This document shows positions 15,616-23,815 of a stretch of DNA of 64,000 nt, in pieces. Each line of letters starts with the position of its first letter. Within the stretch, counting starts at the first letter, position 1. A program made the position numbers and the translations under genes. This stretch comes from Streptomyces sp. PT12 (lineage in GTDB: Bacteria; Actinomycetota; Actinomycetes; Streptomycetales; Streptomycetaceae), in the NCBI RefSeq assembly GCF_003311645.1, contig NZ_QEST01000095.1:1-64000 (forward strand). The letters run 5' to 3'. The notes beneath the pieces are model-generated. The model saw only the letters and a program-made list of their open reading frames with translations. It was not told where the DNA came from and made no database searches.

Positions 15616-17540
15616 CGCGGCTCCCCCCGCGCCTCTTTCCGCTCCTCGTCCCCGCCCGCCGCGCGCCCGGCCCGCCAGCGCGCCCAACCGGCGCGCAGGG
15701 CCGCGTAGTCGCTCTCCTCCAACGGCTCGCCCGTCCTGTCGACATGGGTGGCGGCATAGAGCGCGGGCACGCCCAACTCGTGCTTGACGGCGGCGTAACG
15801 GCGCCACTGGTCGCGGTCGGGCGCGCACCAGTCGTCGGTGTCGACGGGCGTGCCGGGGCAGGAAGCGGCGGCCACGGCGGCCCGGTAGCGCATCTGGGGA
15901 ACGACGGGCGCCCAGGGCTCGGGATCGTCGAGGCGCAGCATGTCGTTGAGCCGGATCATGTCGGTCACCGCGGCGAACGCCGGGTGCGGGGTGTGGGTCA
16001 CCACCAGCGCATCCCGTTTCGCCTCCTTCGCCGCACCGTGGATCACGGTGAGCTGATCGTACAGCAGCGCCACACCCCACCCCGTTCCATGGCCCGTGAG
16101 GCAGGCCCCCGACGGGGTGTCAGCGGTGAAGTCGATCTTGAGCCCATCGGCGTCGAGGCCATCGGGGGAGAGCATGCGGGCGACGTTCTCCGCGAGCCTG
16201 GCCGCGGCCCCGGGATGGCCCGGGTCGAGGGCGACGGGCCGCCCGTCCGGCGTGCGCACGCAGTGGGCCGCGGGCGCCCCCTCGGTGGCCCAGGCGCGCC
16301 ACCACAGCAGCACCCGCTGGCCTGTGGCGTGCCGCTCGGCGATCCAGCCACGCAGATCGGGCCACTTGGCGGGGTCGGGGTGCCAGGAGGCATACACGCG
16401 CTGCCACTTGTCGTCGATGACGACCGTGCCGGGCACCAGGCCATGGGCGCCGAGGGCCGCGAGGTGGGCGTCGTACTCGGCCCGCGTGGACAGCTCGGGC
16501 GCGGGCCGTCCCGTCTCCGCCGCCCGGTGGCACTGCGCGCCCCAGCCGCAGAACATCGGCTCGAACCACCAGGCGGGGCGCTCGCCCCGGCCCTGCGCGC
16601 CGTCCGCCGCCTCGGGCGCCCACGCGCGGGCGGCGAGCCAGGCCCGGTGGGCGCGCAGCCCGGCGTAGGGGTCGCGGTGGCCGGGCGAGAGCAGCAGGGC
16701 CGGGGTGCGGAAGGAGCCGGAGACGCGCGTGTGGCCCTCGTAGGCGAGCCTGAGGTGCCAGCCCTGGTCGGATGGCACATAGTCGCAGGTGGTGAAGGTG
16801 AGTTCGCGGACGGGGGCGCCGAGGCCCGCGGTCAGCCAGGGCCGCGCGCCCGCGGTCTCGGGCGGGGCGTCGTCCGGCAGCGGCGTCGCGGTGAACGCGA
16901 GGCAGAGCGGCGCAGGGGTGAAGAACCAGTGGCCGCGCCCGGGGCCCGCGTCCCCGCACACGCCCAGGGTGGCGCTCTCGCCCGCGCCGCGCACCAGGCG
17001 GCGCGGCGGCCCTGGATTGGGCGTGAACAGCGTCGACCAGGCGTGGCCGCTGGGCCGCGGGCCCCCGCCGCGCCCGCCGAACGCGGCGCGGGTGGCCAGC
17101 AGCGCGACCTCGTCGAGCAGCCCCTCCCCCCGTACCTCCCACGTGAGTTCGGGCCCATCCGGCGTGCACACGACGCGGGTGGCGGCCGCCTCCCACGCGG
17201 TGCCGCGGCGGGTGACGGTGACGACCGGGTGCGGGCCCGCGGTGTCCAGCTGCGGTGGGTCGACGGACAGCGTCTCGTCGCGGACGCCGACGCGGTCGAG
17301 GGCGCCGCACAGCTGGAGTTCGAGCCGATGCCCCTCGGCGTCGAGCACGGCGGTGCGGCCATGGGGCGCGACGGTGAGCCGATAGCCGGGCCCGACGATG
17401 CGCAACGACCCGTCGTCGGCCCGGCGCGCGTCGCACGTCTGTTGTTTCCTCGCTTCTCCGCCCGCCGTGCGAGGAGCGGCTTCCGTGCCAGGCCGCCGCC
17501 CGTCGGCCCGGCCCGCGTCGCTCGTGCGCTGTCCCCTCAA
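15612..17540 (-). CDS. GH36-like glycoside hydrolase (alpha-galactosidase superfamily)
   Basis: A 642-residue cytoplasmic protein with a beta-rich N-terminal half and a (beta/alpha)8 barrel. PGTVVIDDKWQ, VLLWWRAWA, GLKIDFTADTP (candidate nucleophile Asp in KxD) and TDDWCAPDRDQWRRY resemble the clan GH-D pattern of GH36/GH27 alpha-galactosidases. Overall it is divergent, so the sugar specificity is open. TTG 17540 overlaps the stop of the MBL gene, but its ribosome-binding site is weak and another TTG near 17407 is possible. The first 45 residues contain an imperfect duplication (RTSDAGRADG and QTCDARRADDG), which also argues that the true start may be internal. Confidence 0.65.
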   Translation of the reverse strand: MRGQRTSDAGRADGRRPGTEAAPRTAGGEARKQQTCDARRADDGSLRIVGPGYRLTVAPHGRTAVLDAEGHRLELQLCGALDRVGVRDETLSVDPPQLDTAGPHPVVTVTRRGTAWEAAATRVVCTPDGPELTWEVRGEGLLDEVALLATRAAFGGRGGGPRPSGHAWSTLFTPNPGPPRRLVRGAGESATLGVCGDAGPGRGHWFFTPAPLCLAFTATPLPDDAPPETAGARPWLTAGLGAPVRELTFTTCDYVPSDQGWHLRLAYEGHTRVSGSFRTPALLLSPGHRDPYAGLRAHRAWLAARAWAPEAADGAQGRGERPAWWFEPMFCGWGAQCHRAAETGRPAPELSTRAEYDAHLAALGAHGLVPGTVVIDDKWQRVYASWHPDPAKWPDLRGWIAERHATGQRVLLWWRAWATEGAPAAHCVRTPDGRPVALDPGHPGAAARLAENVARMLSPDGLDADGLKIDFTADTPSGACLTGHGTGWGVALLYDQLTVIHGAAKEAKRDALVVTHTPHPAFAAVTDMIRLNDMLRLDDPEPWAPVVPQMRYRAAVAAASCPGTPVDTDDWCAPDRDQWRRYAAVKHELGVPALYAATHVDRTGEPLEESDYAALRAGWARWRAGRAAGGDEERKEARGEPR

Positions 17541-19369
17541 CGGACGTTCACCAGCGCCTCGGCCTGCTGCCCGAACCGCGTCCGCCCCACGGTCAGGTCC
17601 GCCGCCACGCGCAGCCGCTCGGCGGGGGGCGTTCCCATGGGCACCCGCAGCGTGAACTCCACGACCGCCTCGCCGCGCGGGCCCAGGTCCACGCGGGCGA
17701 GCGGCGGATCGGCGTGCCAGCCGTCGGGCAGCGCGAGGCGCACCTCGGCGCGCTCCCCGCGGGGGAAGGGATTGCGCACCTCGACCTCGAAGCGCGCCTT
17801 GCCACCGGGCGGAACGGTCGAACGGTACGGCGCGATCCTGGCCCCGAAGCCCTCGGCGCCGAAGTCGACATCGGCGGGCAGGATCTCGCGGTGCAGCCGG
17901 GCCAGCTGCTCGCCCTTGGCCAGCAGCATCTCGAGATAGGCGTCGGTGACCGCGCGCGGCGCCCAGTGGCCGCTGATCATCAGCTCGGGGCGCAGGCGCA
18001 GGTACAGCTCGGCGCTCCTGGTGAAGTCGTCGACGCGGAAACGGTTGCGGTACTGGTAGTTGAGCACCTCGGGCCGCAGGCCCGGCTCCCACTCGGTGGT
18101 CTGCTGGTCGCCCGTCGCGATGACGCGGCGGCCGTCCACCGTGAAGGAGTAGGCGGCGGCGTAGAGGGTGTGCCCCGGCAGGTCGTGCACGCCGATCTCG
18201 TACTCCCGCCAGCGCACGGGCGCGTCGAGCCGCAGCCCGCGGTCGACCGGGATCGGGTCGTACCACAGGCACGGCAGGTCCCAGTGCTCGGGCCGCGCCA
18301 GGACGGGCGCGATGTGGGCGGGCGCCCAGACCTCGGTGGAGTGGACCTCGCGCAGCAGGTTGAACCCGGCGACGTGGTCGTCGTGGTAATGCGTGGGCAG
18401 GGCCACCTCGACCCGGTCGACGCCGTGGTCGCGGCGCAGCGCCTCGATCGAGGCGAGCAACGGGCGGCGCGAGGCGCGGTCATGGCCGCCGGGCAGGCCC
18501 GTGGTGAGGTCGTAGCCGAAGTCGAGCAGCAGCGCCGCGCCCTGGTCGGAGAGCAGGGCGTAGGACGTGGCCACGCTGGTGGTGTTGCGCAGGAGGTGCG
18601 GCGTGACCTCGGCCCAGGGGTGGGCCAGGACGCGCTCGGGGTCCCATGGCGTGCGGCGGTTCATGTCGAGCAGTTCCGTCAGGCGCGAGCGGAGCCTGGC
18701 CACGGCCCCGGGCGGGTCGGTGACGGGCTCGCCATGGGAGGGGAGCAGCAGATCGGGCCCGTGGCCCAGGAGCTGGAGGCACGACAGAACGGTGGCGGCC
18801 ACGCCCTCCTTGCCCTGGTTCTCGTGGAAGCCGGTGTACGCCCACTGCGTGGCGGCCAGCGACCACAGGCGCCCCTCGCCGTGGATCAGATCGCCGACGA
18901 ACGCCAGGCGGCGCCCCTCGACGTCCACCAGGTAGCCGACGGAGCCCGGGGTGTGGCCGGGCAGCGGCAGCGTGTACACCTCGGCGTGCCCGTAGCGCGC
19001 GGTGCGGTACTCGGCCGCGGTGCCGGTGACCGGCACCTGGCGCAGCAGGGAGAAGCGGTCCTGGCGGACGTCGTAGTCGTTGTCCAGCGGGCGGGTGCGC
19101 CAGTGCTCGTCCACGCCGGCGATCAGGTCGCGCTCGACCGGCGGGACCCAGACGCGGATCCCCGCGGCGTGGGCGCGGGCGAGGCCCTGCACCTGGTCGC
19201 GGTGGTGGTGGGTGACGAGGACGTCGGTGACCTCGTCCACGCCGTAGTCGGCGAGCCGGTCGAGCACGGCGCCGTCGCCGAAGTCGATCAGTACGGCCCG
19301 CCGTCCGCTCCGCAGCACATAGACGTTGCAGGTGTCGCGGAAGCGGAAGACATCGGTGGCGACGCGCAC
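17537..19369 (-). CDS. Tandem metallo-beta-lactamase-fold protein with C-terminal beta domain
   Basis: A 610-residue protein with two MBL domains and a C-terminal immunoglobulin-like NEW3-type domain (about residues 500-610). The first metal motif is THHHRDQ (residues 53-59), lacking the last histidine of HxHxDH, yet followed by LPGHTPGSVG and FVGDLIHG. The second is canonical, THYHDDH, with DLPGHTLYAA and ATGDQQ. Possibly one domain is catalytic and the other structural. It has no signal peptide. It is the first gene of the LacI-controlled unit behind the operator at 19413, and overlaps the GH36-like gene. A sugar-ester or lactone hydrolase role is a guess from context. Confidence 0.7.
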   Translation of the reverse strand: MRVATDVFRFRDTCNVYVLRSGRRAVLIDFGDGAVLDRLADYGVDEVTDVLVTHHHRDQVQGLARAHAAGIRVWVPPVERDLIAGVDEHWRTRPLDNDYDVRQDRFSLLRQVPVTGTAAEYRTARYGHAEVYTLPLPGHTPGSVGYLVDVEGRRLAFVGDLIHGEGRLWSLAATQWAYTGFHENQGKEGVAATVLSCLQLLGHGPDLLLPSHGEPVTDPPGAVARLRSRLTELLDMNRRTPWDPERVLAHPWAEVTPHLLRNTTSVATSYALLSDQGAALLLDFGYDLTTGLPGGHDRASRRPLLASIEALRRDHGVDRVEVALPTHYHDDHVAGFNLLREVHSTEVWAPAHIAPVLARPEHWDLPCLWYDPIPVDRGLRLDAPVRWREYEIGVHDLPGHTLYAAAYSFTVDGRRVIATGDQQTTEWEPGLRPEVLNYQYRNRFRVDDFTRSAELYLRLRPELMISGHWAPRAVTDAYLEMLLAKGEQLARLHREILPADVDFGAEGFGARIAPYRSTVPPGGKARFEVEVRNPFPRGERAEVRLALPDGWHADPPLARVDLGPRGEAVVEFTLRVPMGTPPAERLRVAADLTVGRTRFGQQAEALVNVR

Positions 19370-19412
19370 GAAGAAGGCCCCTCCCTTGGCACTCCGGGGT
19401 CGGTCACCGTTA

Positions 19413-19463
19413 TGGGATCGATCCCAGATGGGAACGATGTCATCTGCTTTCCACGCGCGTCAA
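19413..19463 (-). promoter_or_regulatory. LacI-type operator and promoter of the MBL-GH36-lacI unit
   Basis: On the minus strand, TTGACG (19458-19463), an 18-base spacer, a CATCGT -10-like element, then the perfect 14-base palindrome TGGGATCGATCCCA (19413-19426). The bases between operator and -10 (TGGGAACG, then GTCAT) are shared with the copy at 14431. It lies 44 bases upstream of the GTG start. Confidence 0.75.
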
Positions 19464-19518
19464 CAGGCCGCGAAGCGCGGCGGCGGGGCGTTGCGCGCCA
19501 GGGCTCCCGCCCCGAAGC

Positions 19519-21687
19519 TCAGACCCCGCGGTGTCCCTCGGCGTCGCGCAGAAGGTGGAAGAGCGTCGCGTCGAACGCGGCCTGCCCCGCGCCGACGGCC
19601 ACCGGCACCGCCGCGGGTCCCTCGCTGGGGCGCGGGGGGCGCAGCAGGTCGCCGATGCTCGCCGCGAGGCTCATGGCCAGGCCCTCGTGCCCCTCGTCCC
19701 ACGCCTGGTCGACGGCGGCGCTCAGCGCCGCGCGCTCCGTGTGGAACCACGCGAGCGGCGCGTCGATCAGCTCGTGCGGGTCGGCGGCGAACCGCGCCCC
19801 GCGCGCGGCGCCGTGCAGCCGCGCCCCGGCCTCGGTGGCCAGCGCGAGCCACGCCTCAAGCGCCCGCAGCACGGCCGAACGCCGCTGGGCCGCCGGGATC
19901 TCGGCCTCGGCCCGCTCCCTGGCGTACAGGCGCGCCAGCGGGTGGTAGCGGTAGCGGGGGTGCCCGGCGTGGTCCCAGCCCGCGATGGCGACGAGGTGGG
20001 CGTCGACCAGGCGCTCGATCCGTTCCTCCGCCTCGCCCTGGTCGGAGCCGAGCAGGGGCGCGGCGGCCCAGGCCGCGAAGTCGGGCGCGCGAAGCAGGCC
20101 GAGGAGGGCGAACGTCCGCCGCTCGCGCGGCGCCAGGTCGCGATAGCCGCTGGCAAGGGTGGCGCGGACGCCGAGGTCCCCTGCCTGGAGGACGTCCAGG
20201 CGCCGCCGCTCCTGGGCGAGGCGCCGGGTGAACCGCACCAGGTCCCCGCTGGTCTGCTGTGCGAAGCGGGCCGCCGCGATCCGCAGGGCCAGGGGCAGCC
20301 GCCCGCACAGGGCGGTGATCTCGCGGATCGCGCCGTGCAGGTCGGCCCGCTGGCCCGCGGGCATGACGCGCTCGAAGAAGACCACGGCGTCGTCCACGTC
20401 GAACGCGTCGAGCGTGAGGTGCTGGGCGGCCTCGAGACCGGCGAGGCGCCGCCTGCTGGTGACCAGCGTCGCGTTGCCGGGATGGCTCGGCAGCAGCGGG
20501 CGGACCTGGGCCTCGTCAAACGCGTCGTCCAGGACGATCACCAGGCGCCGCCCCGCGCACCCGGCGCGGAAGAGGTCGCCGCACTCCACGGTGTCGTCGG
20601 GGACGGCGTCCTCGGGGACATCGAGCGCGCGCAGGAAGCGTTGCAGGACGGCGAGCGGCGGAACGGGCCCGCCCTCGCCGTCGCGCAGCCTGGCGTAGAG
20701 GTGCCCGTCGGGGAACGCCTCGGCGACGCGCCGCGCGGCGTGCACCGCGAGCGTGGACTTCCCCACCCCCGGCATGCCCGAGACGACCAGGAGCGGGGGC
20801 GCGTCACCGCGCGCCGTGGTGAGCACGTCCCCGATCCGCGCGAGCTGGGCGGCCCGCCCCGTGAAGTCCGCGATGCCCGCGGGGAGTTGCGAGGTGGGCG
20901 GGGTGGCGCGGCGGGGCTCGGGCGCGCCGTCGTCGAGGTCGAGCCAGGGCTCCCTCGTCAGGATCGCCTCGTGCAGCCGCCGCAGGTCGGGACCCGGGTC
21001 GAGGCCCAGCTCGTCGGCCAGCAGCTCCCGCCCCTCGCGGTAGGCGCTCAGCGCCTCCGCTACGCGCCCCGACCGGTAGAGCGCCAGCATCAGCAGGCCG
21101 CGTAACTGCTCGCTCAAGGGGTGGTCGGCGACGAACGCCCGCAGCTCGCCGACGAGTTCGGCGCACCGCCCGAGGGCGAGCTCCGCCTCGGCCTTCCTGA
21201 GGAAGGCGTCGACCCTGCGCTCCTCGAGCGCCGGGGCCTCGCTCCTGATCAGCTCGTCGGTGCCGTCCGCCAGCGGCCGCCCCCGCCACAGCGCCAGGGC
21301 GGTGCCCAGGATCCGGACGGCCTCGGCCCGCCGCCCGGCCGCGACCGCCGACCTGGCCGCGGCGGTCAGCCGGTCGAACTCCGCGAGATCCGACTCGTGT
21401 TGGCGTAACGGCAGCAGATAGCCGCCGCCCCGCCGCGCGATGCGGTCGTGGCCGAGCCTGGCGCGCAACTGCGAGACATACTTGTGCACCTGCGACATGG
21501 CCGTCGGCGGCGGGTCCTCGCCCCACAGCACGGCCACCAGGTGCTCGGCGGGGACGACGCGGTCGGCGCGCAGCAGGAGCGCCGCGAGAACGGACCTGAC
21601 CTTCCTGCCGCTGAGCCTGACGACGGCGCCCCCTCGGCGCACCTCGATGGGGCCGAGGATCCGGAAGCTCAATCTGTCTCTGGTCAT
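19519..21687 (-). CDS. SARP-family activator with NB-ARC ATPase domain
   Basis: A 722-residue AfsR-type regulator. An OmpR-like winged helix (residues 1-95) precedes the bacterial transcriptional activator domain (about 100-245, ending LDPGPDLRRLHEAIL) and an NB-ARC domain with Walker A GMPGVGKST (304-312) and VIVLDDAFD. The C-terminus stops after the winged-helix part of NB-ARC and lacks the TPR array of full-length AfsR. ATG 21687 is chosen because the DNA-binding domain starts there and GGAATCGAG precedes it; ATG 21768 would add 27 Pro-rich residues. It faces the biosynthetic operon at 22048 and is its likely pathway-specific activator. Confidence 0.88.
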   Translation of the reverse strand: MTRDRLSFRILGPIEVRRGGAVVRLSGRKVRSVLAALLLRADRVVPAEHLVAVLWGEDPPPTAMSQVHKYVSQLRARLGHDRIARRGGGYLLPLRQHESDLAEFDRLTAAARSAVAAGRRAEAVRILGTALALWRGRPLADGTDELIRSEAPALEERRVDAFLRKAEAELALGRCAELVGELRAFVADHPLSEQLRGLLMLALYRSGRVAEALSAYREGRELLADELGLDPGPDLRRLHEAILTREPWLDLDDGAPEPRRATPPTSQLPAGIADFTGRAAQLARIGDVLTTARGDAPPLLVVSGMPGVGKSTLAVHAARRVAEAFPDGHLYARLRDGEGGPVPPLAVLQRFLRALDVPEDAVPDDTVECGDLFRAGCAGRRLVIVLDDAFDEAQVRPLLPSHPGNATLVTSRRRLAGLEAAQHLTLDAFDVDDAVVFFERVMPAGQRADLHGAIREITALCGRLPLALRIAAARFAQQTSGDLVRFTRRLAQERRRLDVLQAGDLGVRATLASGYRDLAPRERRTFALLGLLRAPDFAAWAAAPLLGSDQGEAEERIERLVDAHLVAIAGWDHAGHPRYRYHPLARLYARERAEAEIPAAQRRSAVLRALEAWLALATEAGARLHGAARGARFAADPHELIDAPLAWFHTERAALSAAVDQAWDEGHEGLAMSLAASIGDLLRPPRPSEGPAAVPVAVGAGQAAFDATLFHLLRDAEGHRGV

Positions 21688-22047
21688 CTCGATTCCGGCC
21701 GGGGGGGCACGGCGAAGTCCGGGGGAAGTCGGGGGACTTCCGGGAAATTCCGTGCCGACAATCTTCATGGATCCGCCGAGCCGCCACTTTATCCGCGCTC
21801 GGGGAACGCTACAAGTCCGCCGTGCGACAGGGGCGTTGCCGCGGAGGAAGCCACGCGTGCCACGGGCGCGGCGACTTCCGCGAACACCGGGCCCGACAGA
21901 AGCCGATGGGAAGGATATGGGTAGCCGCCGCGCCTAGGGTTGCCGTCGATCAATGGCGAACGCGCCCGTGCGCCGTCGTCCGCGCGGTCATCCGCGTGCG
22001 GGCGGGGGAGCGCGCCGCGGGCGTGTGACGGCGAAGGGGGATTGCGG
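21688..22047. promoter_or_regulatory. Divergent control region between SARP gene and biosynthetic operon
   Basis: A 360-base region. On the plus strand a TAGGGT (21935-21940) resembles a -10 element, without a good -35. Near the SARP start, GGAAGTC (21724-21730) and GACTTCC (21735-21741) form an inverted repeat, and a third related heptamer GAAGTCC lies at 21714-21720, giving roughly 11-base spacing as in SARP boxes. Ribosome-binding site AAGGGGG (22034-22040) serves the GTG at 22048. Confidence 0.4.
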
Positions 22048-22776
22048 GTGTCCAGGGTCGTGGTGGTCAGTGGAGGCGGAACGGGGATAGGCCGTGCCAT
22101 CGCCGAGCGGTTCGCCGCGGGGGGCGACGAGGTCTTCGTCCTGGGGCGGCGCCCCGAGCCGTTGGAGGCGGTCGCGGCGGCACACCCGCAGTCCGCGGTG
22201 CGCGCCGTTCCCGTCGACCTGACGGACACCGACCAGGTGATCGAGGTCGGCAAGCGGCTGGGCGAGCGGACGGTCGACGTCCTGGTCAACAACGCGGGCG
22301 GGATCGTGCGCGACGAGGAGCCGGGCCTCGCGGGCGCGTTCGACGGCTTCCGCCGCACGCTGGAGCGCAACCTGCTGTCCGCCATGATGCTCACCGAGGC
22401 CGTGTGGCCCTCGGTGCGCCGCCCCGGCGGGCGCGTGATCAACATCAGCTCGATCGCCGGTCAGCGGGGCGGCGGCGACGCCTACGCCGCGGCCAAGGCC
22501 GGGATCATCGCGTGGGGCTACGACCTGGCGGCCAGGGGCGGCGGCGAGGGAATCACCGTCAACACCGTGTCACCCGGCTATGTGCAGGACACCGAGTTCT
22601 TCAACGCCAGGGGCCGCTCCGCGCGCCACGACGCGCTCGTCGGCCAGACCCTGCTCGGCCGCGCGGGCACGCCCGCGGATGTCGCGGGGGCCGTCCACTT
22701 CCTCGCCTCACCGGACGCCTCCTGGATCACAGGGCAGGTGCTCGGCGTGAACGGCGGCGCCCTGCTGGGCCGCTGA
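22048..22776 (+). CDS. Short-chain dehydrogenase/reductase
   Basis: A 242-residue classical SDR. It has the NAD(P)-binding GGGTGIGRAIAE near residue 8, NNAGG, the catalytic Ser of NISSIAGQ, and a YAAAKAG triad segment (Tyr-x3-Lys), with the C-terminal WITGQVLGVNGG typical of FabG-like enzymes. GTG 22048 follows AAGGGGG at 7 bases. It opens the long coupled operon, ending 1 base before the next ATG. It should reduce a carbonyl, or oxidise an alcohol, in the pathway product or a precursor. Confidence 0.88.
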   Translation: MSRVVVVSGGGTGIGRAIAERFAAGGDEVFVLGRRPEPLEAVAAAHPQSAVRAVPVDLTDTDQVIEVGKRLGERTVDVLVNNAGGIVRDEEPGLAGAFDGFRRTLERNLLSAMMLTEAVWPSVRRPGGRVINISSIAGQRGGGDAYAAAKAGIIAWGYDLAARGGGEGITVNTVSPGYVQDTEFFNARGRSARHDALVGQTLLGRAGTPADVAGAVHFLASPDASWITGQVLGVNGGALLGR

Positions 22777-22777
22777 G

Positions 22778-23815
22778 ATGACAGCTTCGGCGGCAACACG
22801 CGGCAATCCCGCGCAACGCATTCTCTATGTTTTCCCCGACCGCGGTTCACGGGCCGCGGGCGAATGGGAGCGGAACGAGTTCTGGCCCGTTTACCTGAGG
22901 GCCGCCGACGACGTCGGGCTCGGATTCGGCGTGGCCAATCCCGAGCACATCGTCCTCACCGGAGGAAAAGCCCTCTGGAATGGCGAGGAGCTGCGCCCCG
23001 AGCGCGATGTCATCGTCTACGACATCCGCTCGGAGCCCGCGCTCGACGTCGACCTGTGGACCAGTCTCACGCTGGTCTGCTCGCTGCGCGAGATGGGCTT
23101 CTGGCCCGCCATCCCCCTCTCCGCCGCGCTGCTGTTCAACGACAAGTTCGCCACCGCCGAGGCCCTCGCCGACTCCCCGGTCCCGCTCATCCCCTCGGTC
23201 AGGATCACCACGGGGCGGGACCTGGCGCGCGTCGACTACCAGGCGCTGGTCCCCGACGCGTGGTTCCCGGTCTTCGTCAAGCCCGCCTCGTGGGGGCGCG
23301 GCCTCGGCTGCGTCCGCTGCCCCGACCGCGCCACCCTCGACGCGGTGCTCGGCCTGGCGTCGGGCAGCGGCGCCGCCATGCTCGTCCAGCCCTCGCTCGG
23401 CGACCGGGTCGCCGACCTGCGGGTGGTCGCGGTCGAGGGCGAGATCGTCGCCCTCTACGACCGGGTCGGCGGCGGCGACTCGCACGTGGCCAATGTGAGC
23501 AGGGGCGGCTCGGTCCGGGTGCGCACCGCGGTCGAGCCGGGCGTGCGCGAGCTGGTCGAGCTGGTCCACCGGCGGTTCGACCTGCCCTATGTGTGCGTCG
23601 ACCTGCTGCGCACCCCTTCGGGCGAGCTGTGGCTGTCCGAGCTCGAGCTCGACGGCGCGGTGTCGGCCCTCTTCGACTCCCCCCAGGCCGTCAGGCGCGT
23701 GGTCGGCGGCCGCTTCCTCGCCTATGCGGCGCGCCTGCGGGCCCATCGGCGCCGGACCGGTGAACCCGGTGCGTCCCTACGGCAGTTGGCACCCACAGGA
23801 AGGCACGAGCGATGA
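22778..23815 (+). CDS. ATP-grasp ligase (RimK/glutathione synthetase-like)
   Basis: A 345-residue protein with an ATP-grasp core: FPVFVKPASWGRGLGCV (ATP-binding Lys and glycine loop, about residue 168), DLRVVAVEGEIVALYDRV, and the metal-binding end YVCVDLLRTPSGELWLSELELDG. These enzymes activate a carboxylate as acyl phosphate and join it to an amine, making an amide bond without a carrier protein. It is the first of three ATP-grasp proteins in this operon. It overlaps the next gene by 4 bases. The substrates are unknown. Confidence 0.85.
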   Translation: MTASAATRGNPAQRILYVFPDRGSRAAGEWERNEFWPVYLRAADDVGLGFGVANPEHIVLTGGKALWNGEELRPERDVIVYDIRSEPALDVDLWTSLTLVCSLREMGFWPAIPLSAALLFNDKFATAEALADSPVPLIPSVRITTGRDLARVDYQALVPDAWFPVFVKPASWGRGLGCVRCPDRATLDAVLGLASGSGAAMLVQPSLGDRVADLRVVAVEGEIVALYDRVGGGDSHVANVSRGGSVRVRTAVEPGVRELVELVHRRFDLPYVCVDLLRTPSGELWLSELELDGAVSALFDSPQAVRRVVGGRFLAYAARLRAHRRRTGEPGASLRQLAPTGRHER

